Shown here one piece after another: positions 9,108 through 18,602 of a stretch of 64,000 nt of DNA (its first letter is position 1; each line of letters begins with the position of its first letter). Position numbers and translations under genes: made by a program. The DNA is from G963668605 sp963668605. GTDB lineage: Bacteria; Acidobacteriota; Terriglobia; Bryobacterales; Bryobacteraceae. The stretch covers positions 868,001-932,000 of the forward strand of contig OY764903.1 of NCBI GenBank assembly GCA_963668605.1. Reading direction: 5' to 3'. The notes beneath the pieces were generated by a model. It was not told where the DNA came from and searched no databases. It saw nothing but the letters and a program-made list of their open reading frames with translations.

Positions 9108-9282
9108 GCCACGCGCCTTGTCTTGCGCTTTCCACTTCCGGCAATTGAAAGCTTAGCAGACTATTGGGGCTTTTAAAGCGGGAACTTTAGAGCATTCGTC
9201 GTGCGGAAGGCGACATTCGCACATTACTTCCTCGTTACGTTTCACTTCTGGCGTAACCATTTGGCGATAATACGAGCGGAAT

Positions 9283-9321
9283 AAGCGCCCGCAACAAACC
9301 ACAGTTTTGCTGCGGGCGCTT
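9283..9321. repeat. Perfect 11-bp GC-rich inverted repeat
   Basis: AAGCGCCCGCA (9283-9293) pairs with TGCGGGCGCTT (9311-9321) around a 17-nt loop. It has the shape of a terminator stem but lacks a U-tract on either strand. Confidence 0.5.
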
Positions 9322-9415
9322 GGCTTTGGGCTTCGTGCCGGCGAAGCGAACGCTGGTGACATTGCCCGGAGCCGGGCTGGTCGCAATCAGCTTTTCCAAA
9401 CGCGGTTGCCGACGG

Positions 9416-9446
9416 GCCAATCAACACGCATTGAGTGTTGATTGGC
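9416..9446. terminator. Perfect 12-bp hairpin just after the Oar-like gene
   Basis: GCCAATCAACAC (9416-9427) and GTGTTGATTGGC (9435-9446) are separated by 7 nt, beginning 6 nt beyond the TGA of the minus-strand receptor gene. The position and perfect stem suggest transcript-end protection or termination, but no U-run follows. Confidence 0.5.
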
Positions 9447-9452
9447 TGCCGC

Positions 9453-12400
9453 TCAATAGTTCAGCTTCAACCCGAAATGCAGGTAGCGCGGGAAGCCGGT
9501 GGTAGCCGAAATCTTGCCGAACAGCGAGTTGGTCGGCGCGGTGTTCGGGTTCGCCAGGTTCGAATGGTTGAGCGCGTTTAGGAACTCGGCGCGGAACTGC
9601 AGGCGCCATCTTTCGGCGACGCGGAAATTCTTGACGGCCGAGATGTCCCAGTTGTCGACCGACGGCGCGCGCACCCCGCTGAAACGCGCCGGCAGCGTGA
9701 TCAGGTTGGACGCCAATTGCTGCGCGGTCACACGGTTGAAAGCATCGACGTTGAACCAGCGGTCGAGCGTCTGCGCACTGCCCGAAAGCGGCACGTTGCT
9801 GTTCAACAGGAGTGAGTTGGCAAAGCCGAGCGCCTGCCCGCTGTTGTGCTGCCAGACCGCTTGCAGTTGCCAGCCTTCGGTGACGACGCGCGCAATCACA
9901 TTCGGGTTCGACAGGAAGCGTTTGCCTTTGCCGAACGGCAGTTCGTAGATGCCGCTCAGTGCGAAGCGGTGCGTACGGTCGAGGTCCGAGATTCCTTCGC
10001 TCAGGAAATTGTCGCCGGCGTTGAGGAACGAAGTCGCCTCCATAAACTTGGAGTACGTCCAGTTGCCCTGAATCGTGAAGCCGTTGTGGAAGCGGCGTTC
10101 GGCAGTGGTCTGCAGCGAGTGATACCAGGAGTAGCCGATCGATTCCGTCGTCGATAGGCCGGTGAACTGCGGGTACGCCCGCAGCAGTTGGTTGCGCGCC
10201 ACGTTGCGGCCTGACAGATTAGTGCCCGGCAGAAACGGGTAGAAGGGGTTGGCAACCTGGCTGCTCAGGTAGTCGATGGTCTTCTGGTCGCGCGCGCCGG
10301 TAGTGGAGAGCAGCGCGTTGGGTATACCGTCGTACTCGCGCGAGACGCCGAGGCGCGTGCCACGGTTGCCCACATAGCCGAGGTCGACGAACACTCCCCA
10401 GGGCAATTGCTGCTGGATGCCGAAACTGTAGCGCTGCATGTAGCCGTTCTTAGACGCCTCCGTGAAATAGCTGACGGCGCGGCCAGCGTCTGTCGCCAAC
10501 CCGCCCGAGGAGCCGGGAGGATTCGACCAGCCTTTCGGGAACGGGTCGGAGAGCGACGCAAGGAAGTGTAGTCCATTGTCTTCGGACGCGGTCAGGAGGT
10601 TGCGCGCGGTGTAGCCGCTCTGGTTTACCGACGCACGGTCGGCGCCGACCGGCACATAAAAGATGCCGTAACCGGCGCGCAGGACGGTGTTCTTAAGCGG
10701 CGTCCAGGCCAGGCCGATGCGGGGCGAGAAGTTGGTCTTCGACGCGCTCCACAGAGTGCGCGGCTGGCCATTCACGCCGGCGAAAGTGAGCCCGCCGTTT
10801 ACTAGAAACTGGCTCAGCGGAAGCTCGGGCAGCGGCGCCTGCGCGTAGTTGGCGCGGGCTTGCGCGGAGTAGGGGTTGGCCGTGGCGAAGTCGAAGCCGC
10901 GCACGCTGCGGTTGTAACGTTCGGTGATCGGCGCGTCGTAGTCGTAGCGCATGCCGAGGTTGATGGTCAACCGCGACGAGAGACGCCAATCGTCCTGGAT
11001 GTAGAACGAGGTCGTCTTCGACTGCTCGGCGCTCGAGTCGCTTACGTTGATCTGGCCGCTGGACGGGATACCCAGCAGGAACGACGCCAAGCCTTGTCCG
11101 ATCGGAGCGGCGGGTGAATTGTCGAGCGGTCCTTGCGTCCATGTGTTGGCGAAGGTGAGCGCCGGCGTCCCGTTGGCGAAGCTGTAGTTGTTCTCCCGGT
11201 AGATCCGAAATTCGAAGCCGAAGCGCAGTGCGTGGTTGGCCCGCGTCCAGGAGATGTCGTCCGAGAACGTGTAGTAGTTGGAGACGGCCCGCGTGGGCGA
11301 CGATGTGCCTAACTCTTGCAGGCCGTTGACGCTCAGATCCGGGAACACAAGAGCTTGGGGGTCGATGCCCGCGGCGAGCTTCGGCGAAAAACCCGCGCCT
11401 GTCAGGTCGAAGCCGAGCGAAAGCGGGTTCTGCCTCTGCTCAAAGCGCGTGAAACCGATGCGCACGTTGTTGAGCAGGCTCGGGTTGATGATGTAAACAT
11501 CGTCGAACACGCCGCCGTAGTTGTAGCGCAAGCGATCCTGGCCGTTCGTGATGTTGCCCAGATTGTTCCCGGAGGTGAAGAGCTGATAGGTCTGGTTGTA
11601 ACGTCCGAACACGCGATGGCGTTCGGAAAAATTATGATCGGCCTTGGCCGTATGCGCGTAAAATTCGTTCAGCGAGCGGGGCAGGCGCGTGAAGTTGTTG
11701 CGCCCGTCCGTGGATCCATTCGTGTTCGAGTCGGGCCAATACGGCAGTAATCCTTTGGCGGTTTTGTCTATGCGGCTGGCCGGAATGATGTTTCCGCTGA
11801 AAGGCTGACGTGAGAAGCGTCCGCCTGGCGCCGCTGCGATCGTCGCCGGGTCGTAGATCTGATAGCTCGCTCCCAGGCCGAGTAGTTCGGCGAAACTGCC
11901 TCCGCGCTGCGCCGCGGTGGGCACAGTGAAGAACGCATTGCCGCGTTCGACGCCAGGGCGCGTGAGTCCTTCGAATGAGTAGATCCAGAACGTTTTGTTG
12001 CGGCCGTTATATAGCTTGGGCAGCACCACCGGTCCCGAAAACACGAAACCGAAGCGGTTGAGAATGTTGCGCGGATTAGCCTGCTGCTCTTTGTCTGTGG
12101 TCACCGGACCGCTGGCCGGATTGTACAGGAACTGCCGCTGAAAAAGATCGAGCGATTGCAGCTTGTTGTCGTTGTGGAACCAATAGAACGCCGCGTGAAG
12201 CTGGTTCGTACCCGAGCGCAGCACCACGTTCACGTTGCCGCCCGGCGCCCGTCCGACTCCGGCGTCGTAGGTTGCCGTCTGCACCTTGAACTCGGCGACC
12301 ATCTCGGTGGGCGGCGAGTAGGCCGCGTTGCTGCCCCACATGCTCGGCGTGCCGTCCACAGTGAACTCCGTATTGCCCGAACGTACGCCGTTCACGCTGA

Positions 12401-12944
12401 AACTCGAAAGCACTTCGACCGCCGGTCCCAGGCTCGGATGGTTTGGCACCGAGAGGTTGATCACGCCTGGCGCCAGCCGCGCCAGCGAGAGCGCGCTGCC
12501 GCCGGGCAAGGGCAGGTCGAGAATACGGCGGCTATCCACCACGCGCCCGACGCTGGCCGTCGTAGTATCGAGCAGTGAGGCCTGGCCGGAGACCGTAACC
12601 GATTCGCTCACTTCACCGAGAACCATTGGGATGTCGATGGCGAGCACGTCGCCGACGCGCACCTCGAGATTGGTGCGCTCGTAGGACTTAAAGCCCTTGG
12701 CCTTAGCGGCCAGCGTATAGACCGCCGGCGGCAGGTAGGGCAGATCATATAGGCCCGAAGAATTTGAGCGTGCCGCGATGCGCACTCCCGTCGAGAGGTT
12801 CGTGATCGCAATTTCCGCATCGACGACGGAGGCGCCAGCGGGGTCGAGCACCTTTCCGGTCACGCGTCCGCGGGCGTCCTGCGCGAGCATCGCAGGAGCG
12901 AAGGTCAGGGCAAAAAAGAGAAGTGGATTCCAAAGACGAGACAT
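9453..12944 (-). CDS. Oar-like TonB-dependent outer-membrane protein
   Basis: 1163 aa from the ATG at 12944; the signal peptide is MSRLWNPLLFFALTFAPAMLAQ. Residues about 24-110 form a carboxypeptidase-regulatory (beta-sandwich) domain beginning GRVTGKVLDPAGASVVDAEI. A plug-like region (GGSALSLARLAPGVINLS) follows, then a long beta-barrel with many aromatic-rich strands that ends in Tyr (HFGLKLNY), typical of outer-membrane barrels. This architecture is heavily expanded in Acidobacteriota; ligand unknown, and no SusD partner lies beside it. It is probably a monocistronic gene ended by the hairpin at 9416-9446. Confidence 0.88.
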   Translation of the reverse strand: MSRLWNPLLFFALTFAPAMLAQDARGRVTGKVLDPAGASVVDAEIAITNLSTGVRIAARSNSSGLYDLPYLPPAVYTLAAKAKGFKSYERTNLEVRVGDVLAIDIPMVLGEVSESVTVSGQASLLDTTTASVGRVVDSRRILDLPLPGGSALSLARLAPGVINLSVPNHPSLGPAVEVLSSFSVNGVRSGNTEFTVDGTPSMWGSNAAYSPPTEMVAEFKVQTATYDAGVGRAPGGNVNVVLRSGTNQLHAAFYWFHNDNKLQSLDLFQRQFLYNPASGPVTTDKEQQANPRNILNRFGFVFSGPVVLPKLYNGRNKTFWIYSFEGLTRPGVERGNAFFTVPTAAQRGGSFAELLGLGASYQIYDPATIAAAPGGRFSRQPFSGNIIPASRIDKTAKGLLPYWPDSNTNGSTDGRNNFTRLPRSLNEFYAHTAKADHNFSERHRVFGRYNQTYQLFTSGNNLGNITNGQDRLRYNYGGVFDDVYIINPSLLNNVRIGFTRFEQRQNPLSLGFDLTGAGFSPKLAAGIDPQALVFPDLSVNGLQELGTSSPTRAVSNYYTFSDDISWTRANHALRFGFEFRIYRENNYSFANGTPALTFANTWTQGPLDNSPAAPIGQGLASFLLGIPSSGQINVSDSSAEQSKTTSFYIQDDWRLSSRLTINLGMRYDYDAPITERYNRSVRGFDFATANPYSAQARANYAQAPLPELPLSQFLVNGGLTFAGVNGQPRTLWSASKTNFSPRIGLAWTPLKNTVLRAGYGIFYVPVGADRASVNQSGYTARNLLTASEDNGLHFLASLSDPFPKGWSNPPGSSGGLATDAGRAVSYFTEASKNGYMQRYSFGIQQQLPWGVFVDLGYVGNRGTRLGVSREYDGIPNALLSTTGARDQKTIDYLSSQVANPFYPFLPGTNLSGRNVARNQLLRAYPQFTGLSTTESIGYSWYHSLQTTAERRFHNGFTIQGNWTYSKFMEATSFLNAGDNFLSEGISDLDRTHRFALSGIYELPFGKGKRFLSNPNVIARVVTEGWQLQAVWQHNSGQALGFANSLLLNSNVPLSGSAQTLDRWFNVDAFNRVTAQQLASNLITLPARFSGVRAPSVDNWDISAVKNFRVAERWRLQFRAEFLNALNHSNLANPNTAPTNSLFGKISATTGFPRYLHFGLKLNY

Positions 12945-13023
12945 GGCGGTGAAGACTCCCAAAAGGATCATATCACCACCGCGATTTGCCTGGCTCGTGC
13001 GCCGCGCTTCTGTACGCCCGCTA

Positions 13024-13506
13024 TCAGGCCGGATACGTGCCGTGGATGTAGTTGTGCAACTGGTCGATGGTCTCCGCCTGCGCCGTGATGATCGAGCGCA
13101 CGAGATCGCCGATCGAGATCACGCCCACGACCAGATCGCCCTCGACCACCGGCAGGTGCCGTATGCGCTGCTCGGTTACGATGCGCATGCACTCTTCGAG
13201 CGGCATATCCGGATTCACTACAATGACCGGGCTCGACATGATCTCCTCGACGCGCGTGTCCTTGGAGGAACGGCCCATCAGGATCACCTTGCGCGCGTAA
13301 TCGCGTTCGGAAATGATGCCCACCAGTTTGCTCTCGTCCATGACGAGCAGTGCGCCGACGTACTTGGCGTTCATCATCTCGATCGCTTCGAAGACAGTGT
13401 TGGAAGGAGTCGCCGCGTATATGTCGGCGCCTTTACTGCTGAGAATCGACCGTACCGTCCCCGACGGCATGGTCATCTTTTTGGCCGGTGCCATTCCCAG
13501 GCGCAT
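13024..13506 (-). CDS. Tandem CBS-domain protein
   Basis: 160 aa with two CBS repeats forming one Bateman module: residues about 14-70 (VRSILSSKGADIYAATPSNT, GIISERDYARKV) and 80-140 (VEEIMSSPVIVVNPDMP, RIRHLPVVEGDLVVGVISIGDLV). It likely senses adenine nucleotides or SAM. No catalytic domain is attached, so it would act on a partner. The start at 13506 follows AAGGAGG at 5-nt spacing, an excellent ribosome site. Confidence 0.85.
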   Translation of the reverse strand: MRLGMAPAKKMTMPSGTVRSILSSKGADIYAATPSNTVFEAIEMMNAKYVGALLVMDESKLVGIISERDYARKVILMGRSSKDTRVEEIMSSPVIVVNPDMPLEECMRIVTEQRIRHLPVVEGDLVVGVISIGDLVRSIITAQAETIDQLHNYIHGTYPA

Positions 13507-13705
13507 CCGAACCTCCTTGGGGAGCCCAAAATCCCCTCCCAGGAATCATACCAGTCCTGGAGCGCGGGCGCGCGCTCATACATGGACAGCAGTACTCCTG
13601 GACTGGAGAATGCTTGTTCACGTTGTACCTGTGCGCCGGTTGTATCATAGTCGACTAACGTGCGCGGGCCAGCGGGCCGGGCACACTGAAGATAAGGATG
13701 GATTC

Positions 13706-14683
13706 ATGAATCAATTACGAATTTCCGCACGTTGCGTTGCGTTGGCCTTCGCTGCCACGTTCCTGACATCTCTGCCAGGCCAAACTCGAACCCAGGCCAA
13801 GACTCAGGCGCAGAACGCCGCACAGCGACAGCAAGCCATGAGCGTCGAGCAGATCACGAAACGTGTTCCCGCCGGTGTCAAATACGTCGCTGATCTGGCT
13901 TACCGGGAAGGCAACCCGGCATGGCGCGCCGACCTCGCCATGCCTACGGCGAGCGGCAAGCCGCGCCCCGGCGTTGTCGTGGTGCATGGCGGCGGCTGGA
14001 CGGGTGGCGACAAACGGCAAGGCATGTTTGCCGAAATTCCCCTCGAACTTGCACAAAAAGGCTACGTCGCAATTTCTATCAACTACCGCTTCGTCACCGA
14101 AGCGCCGATGCCCGCCTGCATTGAGGACGTGAAGACCGCCGTGCGCTGGTTTCGAGCCCACGCCAAGGAGTTCAATGTTGATCCAAACCGCGTTGGCGGA
14201 TTCGGCTACTCGGCTGGCGCCCACCTCGTGGCAATGCTGGCGCTCGCCGGTCCGGATGCGGGACTGGAAGGCGACGGCCCCTACAAGGACCAGCCCAGCA
14301 ATCTGCAAGCTGCCTGCACCGGTGGAACTCCAACCGACCTTCTGAATTGGGACGGACGATCTCCCGGCGATGCCAGCCGGCTTGCCGCTAAGTTCGGCGG
14401 TCCGGAGTCGACGTTGAACGAGCGCGCCAAACGCTTCTCGCCGGTGACTTATGTGAGCCGGTCTGCTCCGCCAATGCTGCTCCTGCATGGCAATGCCGAC
14501 ACCACTGTGCCTCTCATCCAGGGCGAAGGGCTGGTCAAGGCATTGCGCGCAGCCGGCGCGAAGAACGTGAATCTCATCATCTTCGACGCAGCGAGCCACG
14601 GGATGTTCAATACTCATTCCGCGGTTGCACGAGCGGCTCTGTATGGTTTCCTGGACAGCACCATTGGCGCAGGTTTGAAATAG
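13706..14683 (+). CDS. Secreted alpha/beta hydrolase (esterase/lipase type)
   Basis: 325 aa from the ATG at 13706, which follows an AAGGATGG-type site; the frame upstream to 13313 overlaps the CBS gene and is not real. The signal peptide covers residues 1-26. The oxyanion motif HGGGW is at 94-98, the nucleophile elbow GYSAGAH has Ser169, and the acid and base appear as Asp265 (HGNADTTVP) and His298 (ASHGMF). This is the carbohydrate-esterase-like BD-FAE/acetyl-esterase group, so deacetylation or de-esterification of plant material is plausible but unproven. Confidence 0.82.
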   Translation: MNQLRISARCVALAFAATFLTSLPGQTRTQAKTQAQNAAQRQQAMSVEQITKRVPAGVKYVADLAYREGNPAWRADLAMPTASGKPRPGVVVVHGGGWTGGDKRQGMFAEIPLELAQKGYVAISINYRFVTEAPMPACIEDVKTAVRWFRAHAKEFNVDPNRVGGFGYSAGAHLVAMLALAGPDAGLEGDGPYKDQPSNLQAACTGGTPTDLLNWDGRSPGDASRLAAKFGGPESTLNERAKRFSPVTYVSRSAPPMLLLHGNADTTVPLIQGEGLVKALRAAGAKNVNLIIFDAASHGMFNTHSAVARAALYGFLDSTIGAGLK

Positions 14684-14736
14684 CGAACCGGCGTCTGCGT
14701 TATTGGCGTATTGCCTCGTGAATGCCTGGAATCCGT

Positions 14737-14853
14737 CCCTAGGGCCAGCCACGAAATAACCGTACCAACCGCTCCCTGACGGTCACGGCTCGGAAGGCCT
14801 TTCTGAGCGGACTTGGCACGATGGAACAGTTATTTCGTGACAGGCACTTAGGG
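14737..14853. repeat. MITE-like palindromic element, about 117 bp
   Basis: Both ends carry imperfect inverted repeats of about 30 bp beginning CCCTAG/CCCTAA. The core CACGAAATAAC (14750-14760) is repeated inverted and perfectly as GTTATTTCGTG (14829-14839). Inside, CCGCTC and GAGCGG pair again and AAGGCCTT is self-palindromic, so the whole unit can fold into one long hairpin. It has no coding capacity and lies in the 250-bp gap between the esterase and PBP genes. Its repetition in the genome cannot be tested here. Confidence 0.5.
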
Positions 14854-14933
14854 CCGCTTCGATTTTCAAAACGCTGACCGAATCGAAGCCGGCCCGCTTC
14901 AACGTGAGAGAATAGGAGCCGAAGGGATTTCAC

Positions 14934-17459
14934 TTGGCTGTTCGTTTACAAATTCCGCGCAGGGCTATCCTGGTTCGCCTGCTGATGAGCCCTGTTGGGA
15001 AAGCACTATTAGTCACAGTCCTGATCACCGGCATCGCCCTGGCCGCTGTATCCGCGTTCTATTACATCAAGTTCGCGCGCATGATCGAGGTGAAGCTCTC
15101 AGGCGGGCCTTTCCCGAACACGTCGATGCTCTTCGCCGCGCCGCGCACGCTGAGCATCGGCGACGAAGTAACCATTGCCGAGATTCTCACGCAACTCCGC
15201 CGCAGCGGTTACAGCGAATCGCACGGCAATCGCATGGGCTGGTTCCGTCCGCGCGAAGACGGAGTCGATATTTTTCCCGGACCGGACTCCTATTTCGATC
15301 AGGAAGCGGGCGTGCTCACGATCAAGGGCAACCGCGTCGCGCGCATCGTCTCTCTGCGCGACAATACCGAACGCACGCAGTACATGATCGAGCCGGAACT
15401 GATCACGAACCTCTTCGACCGCAAACGCGAGAAGCGCCGCATCGTGAAGTACCCGGACATCCCCAAGGTCCTCGTGAACGCCGTAGTCTCCATCGAAGAC
15501 AAGCGCTTCTTTCAGCATGCCGGATTCGATCCGTTGCGCATCATCAAGGCCGCTTACGTCGATGTGCGCAAGGGCTACAGCGCGGAGGGCGCATCGACGC
15601 TCAGCATGCAGCTTGCGCGCGGCTTCTTCCTGACGCCTACCAAGACCTGGAAGCGCAAGGTCGCCGAGACGATGATCACGCTGCAGCTCGAACAGAAGCT
15701 CACCAAGGAAGAGATCTTCGAGCACTACGCCAACCATGTCGATCTGGGCCGCCGCGGCAGCTTCGCGATTCGCGGATTCGGCGAGGCCGCTCAAGCGTAT
15801 TTCGGCAAGGATATCGGCGAACTCACCTTGCCCGAAGCCGCCACGCTGGCCGGATTGATACAGCGCCCTAGCTTCACCAACCCATACCGCTGGCCCGAAC
15901 GCGCCCGCACGCGCCGCAACGTTGTGCTCTCGATGATGCGTGAGAACGGCTACATCTCAGAGCAGGACTATTCCGACGCCGCCTCCAAGCCGATCAACGT
16001 CGCCAAGGGCGGCGTGGAATCTACTGACGCTCCTTACTTCGTCGATCTTGTGAACGACGAATTGCAGGAGCGCTTTCAAGAGCACGACTTCCAGGCCAAG
16101 AGTTTTCGAGTCTATACGACGCTCGATATGAACCTGCAGCAGGCTGCCGCCGAGGCCGTTCGCATGGGCCTGGTCGAGGTCGACGCGCTCTTGCAGAAGC
16201 GGCGTAAGAAGGATCAGTCTTACCCCGACGCTCAGGTTGCGTTGGTCGCGCTCGACCCGCGTACCGGCGAGATCAAGGCGCTCATCGGAGGGCGCAATTA
16301 CGGCGTCAGCCAGTTGAATCACGCCGTTGCCAAGCGCCAGCCCGGCTCTATCTTTAAACCCTTCGTCTATGCGGCGGCGCTCAGCACTGCCCTTGATGAG
16401 AACGCAAAACCGATCACGCCCGCGCTTCAGCTCGTGGACGAGCCTACTACCTTTTGGTACGACGGCAGGCCTTACGAACCCAACAACTTCGGCGGTGAAT
16501 TCCATGGAACCGTGAACCTGCGCCAGGCGCTCTCGAAGTCCATGAATATTCCCACGGTCAAGGTTGCTGAGATGGTCGGCTACGACAAGGTGGCCACGCT
16601 CGCGCGCCAGTCTGGAATGAACAGCGATTTGCGGGGTACGCCTGCCATTGCGCTGGGAGCCTATGAGGTAAGCGCACTCGAGATGGCTGGCGCGTACACG
16701 GTGTTCGGCAATCAGGGTGTGTACTCAAAACCGGCCTTCATCAAATCGATCCGCGATACCTCCGGACACGCAATCTATGAGGACAAGCCCGTGCGGCGCG
16801 CTGTGCTCGATCCGCGCGTCGATTTCATGATGGTGAGCCTGATGGAAGAAGTCTTGCGCAGCGGCACCGGAGCGGGCGCGCGCTCGCGCGGCTTCGTCCT
16901 GCCCGCGGCGGGCAAGACCGGTACCTCCCACGACGGCTGGTTTGCCGGCTTTACGACGAGTCTGATCTGCGTCGTGTGGGTAGGCTTTGATGACAATCGC
17001 GTACTCCCCCTGGAGGGGGCCAATTCGGCGCTGCCTATCTGGACCGAGTTCATGAAGCGCGCGCATCAGTTCCGCGAGTATCGCAACGCGCACGCTTTTG
17101 AAGCTCCCGAAGGGATTGTCTCGGTGGAGATCGATCCGGCCACCGGCTACCTGGCCGCCGCCGGATGCCCCGGTGCACGTGCCGAGGTCTTCATTTCCGG
17201 CACGCAGCCCAGCGAGATCTGTCACCTTCATGGCGGAGCCGGCACGCGTGTCGCGGGATGGGAGACTACGGCGCCGGCGGGCGCGGCCGAGCAGCCCGAT
17301 GGCACCGTCTCGGCAGCCGATCCTGCCGCTGCGAAACCTGCCGGCGTGGCGCGCCGTCACAAGTCCGATTCGGTGCAAATCACGCCGCCCGCGAAGAAGC
17401 CGGAGGAGCCTAAGGAAAAACGCGGCTTCTTCGATCGCATCAAGGGCCTGTTCAAATAA
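14934..17459 (+). CDS. Class A penicillin-binding protein (GT51 plus transpeptidase)
   Basis: 841-aa bifunctional peptidoglycan synthase anchored in the inner membrane. One TM segment lies at about residues 20-45. The glycosyltransferase domain carries the catalytic Glu188 in SIEDKRFFQHAGFDP and a second motif STLSMQLAR. The transpeptidase has Ser472/Lys475 (GSIFKPF), the SMN motif (SKSMNIP) and Lys661 (KTGTSHDGW). The C-terminus is an Ala/Pro-rich linker with a basic end. The start is TTG at 14934, since MAVRLQIPRR matches related proteins; ATG 14988 would be the alternative and still keeps the TM segment. Confidence 0.92.
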   Translation: MAVRLQIPRRAILVRLLMSPVGKALLVTVLITGIALAAVSAFYYIKFARMIEVKLSGGPFPNTSMLFAAPRTLSIGDEVTIAEILTQLRRSGYSESHGNRMGWFRPREDGVDIFPGPDSYFDQEAGVLTIKGNRVARIVSLRDNTERTQYMIEPELITNLFDRKREKRRIVKYPDIPKVLVNAVVSIEDKRFFQHAGFDPLRIIKAAYVDVRKGYSAEGASTLSMQLARGFFLTPTKTWKRKVAETMITLQLEQKLTKEEIFEHYANHVDLGRRGSFAIRGFGEAAQAYFGKDIGELTLPEAATLAGLIQRPSFTNPYRWPERARTRRNVVLSMMRENGYISEQDYSDAASKPINVAKGGVESTDAPYFVDLVNDELQERFQEHDFQAKSFRVYTTLDMNLQQAAAEAVRMGLVEVDALLQKRRKKDQSYPDAQVALVALDPRTGEIKALIGGRNYGVSQLNHAVAKRQPGSIFKPFVYAAALSTALDENAKPITPALQLVDEPTTFWYDGRPYEPNNFGGEFHGTVNLRQALSKSMNIPTVKVAEMVGYDKVATLARQSGMNSDLRGTPAIALGAYEVSALEMAGAYTVFGNQGVYSKPAFIKSIRDTSGHAIYEDKPVRRAVLDPRVDFMMVSLMEEVLRSGTGAGARSRGFVLPAAGKTGTSHDGWFAGFTTSLICVVWVGFDDNRVLPLEGANSALPIWTEFMKRAHQFREYRNAHAFEAPEGIVSVEIDPATGYLAAAGCPGARAEVFISGTQPSEICHLHGGAGTRVAGWETTAPAGAAEQPDGTVSAADPAAAKPAGVARRHKSDSVQITPPAKKPEEPKEKRGFFDRIKGLFK

Positions 17460-17473
17460 GCGCCGTCGTAGTG

Positions 17474-17488
17474 TCACGTGTCACGTGA
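17474..17488. repeat. Short perfect palindrome between convergent genes
   Basis: TCACGTG T CACGTGA spans the stop codon of the lactonase gene and 7 nt of the 21-bp gap between convergent genes. It may be chance or a small stem; no function is claimed. Confidence 0.3.
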
Positions 17489-18515
17489 TGTGCGCGCCCT
17501 GCGTCTCGACATACACAGCATAGAGCGATTGGCTGCCCGTCATGAACAGCCGGTTCCGTTTCGTGCCGCCAAAACACACGTTGGAGCAGATCTCCGGCAG
17601 CACGATCATGCCAATGCGCTCGCCGCTCGCGGCGAAGATGTGCACGCCGTCATAGCCCTCGCCCACCCATCCCGCTCCCGCCCAGATGTTGCCATCGATG
17701 TCGGCGCGAATGCCGTCGGCGACGCCGGCTCCTTTGCCCTCAATTGTCATCGTCGTGAAGCGTTTGCCGTTGCGCAGCGTCTTGCCGTCCACCACGTCCC
17801 AGACTTTGATATCCTTCGCATCGCCCGTGTCGGTGATGTAGAGCTTCTTGTAATCGGGCGAGAAACACAGCCCGTTCGGCGCGCCAAGCTCGTCCGTCGC
17901 AATCTCGATTTTGCCGCTCTGCGCATCCACGCGGTAAACCATTTCCTTGAGTTCCTGTTTAGACCTGTGGCCTTCATAGTTCCCGCGGATGCCGTAGGCC
18001 GGATCGGTGAACCAAATCGCGCCGTCGGGATGCACGACGACGTCGTTGGGCGAATTGAATGGCTTGCCCTGCCACTTCGACGCGATCTCGGAGACGCCGC
18101 CGTTGTGTTCATAGCGAACGACGCGCCGCTCGCCGTGGCGGCAGGAGATCTGGCGGCCCGCAAAGTCGAAGGTGTTGCCATTGCTGTTGCCCGACGGATT
18201 GCGGAATACGCTCACGTGGCCGTCGTCCTCCAGCCAACGCAGTTGCAGGTTGTTCGGAATGTCGCTCCATAGCAGATAGCGCCCGACGCCGTTCCACGCC
18301 GGACCCTCGGCCCACAACGTCCCCGTGTGCAGCCGCTGGATCGGCGTATTTCCGATCTTGCTCCCGAAGCGCTTGTCGAGCACGATGACATCGGGATCGG
18401 GATAACGCACAGGCTGCGCGCCGCTCCAATCGCGTGAACTTTGGGACGCGGCCGGCGCCAGCGCCGCCGCAGTGAGGAAGGTTCGGCGGTTTGACTTTCC
18501 GCCAGGAGTTTTCAT
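17481..18515 (-). CDS. Exported SMP-30/gluconolactonase-like protein
   Basis: 344 aa with an N-terminal twin-arginine-like signal (SNRRTFLTAAALAPAA). The rest is a six-bladed propeller of the SMP-30/gluconolaconase/LRE family. Recognisable pieces are LWAEGPAWNG, SPNDVVVHPDGAIWFTDP, GAPNGLCFSPDYKKLYITDT and GVADGIRADIDGNIWAG, which supply the divalent-metal Glu/Asn/Asp ligands. The probable role is hydrolysis of sugar lactones in the periplasm. A GGAG site precedes the ATG at 18515. It is divergent from the DUF4159 operon (87 bp). Confidence 0.85.
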   Translation of the reverse strand: MKTPGGKSNRRTFLTAAALAPAASQSSRDWSGAQPVRYPDPDVIVLDKRFGSKIGNTPIQRLHTGTLWAEGPAWNGVGRYLLWSDIPNNLQLRWLEDDGHVSVFRNPSGNSNGNTFDFAGRQISCRHGERRVVRYEHNGGVSEIASKWQGKPFNSPNDVVVHPDGAIWFTDPAYGIRGNYEGHRSKQELKEMVYRVDAQSGKIEIATDELGAPNGLCFSPDYKKLYITDTGDAKDIKVWDVVDGKTLRNGKRFTTMTIEGKGAGVADGIRADIDGNIWAGAGWVGEGYDGVHIFAASGERIGMIVLPEICSNVCFGGTKRNRLFMTGSQSLYAVYVETQGAHIT

Positions 18516-18602
18516 GTGGAGTTTCTCCTTTACAGCGTGTATTGTATCCCGGCCGCCAGAGTCGCGCCGACTCCGCTAGAATGATCGTATTAGAGGGGAC
18601 TT

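Larger units (their letters stand above)
9108..9452. other. Intergenic region with two strong inverted repeats
   Basis: 345 bp between the starts of the kinase operon and the end of the Oar-like gene. I see no credible gene; the short frames here lack ribosome sites and family features. It holds two hairpins, listed separately at 9283-9321 and 9416-9446, and should contain the promoter of the CheR/kinase operon, which I cannot place. Confidence 0.6.

Noticed and set aside
9153..9427. Three short minus-strand frames in the 345-bp gap
   Set aside because: No ribosome site, no family features and they cross the two hairpins; treated as intergenic.
13613..13660. Possible promoter for the esterase (TATCAT-like box)
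   Set aside because: Candidate -35 boxes are 14 or 23 nt away, outside the normal spacing.
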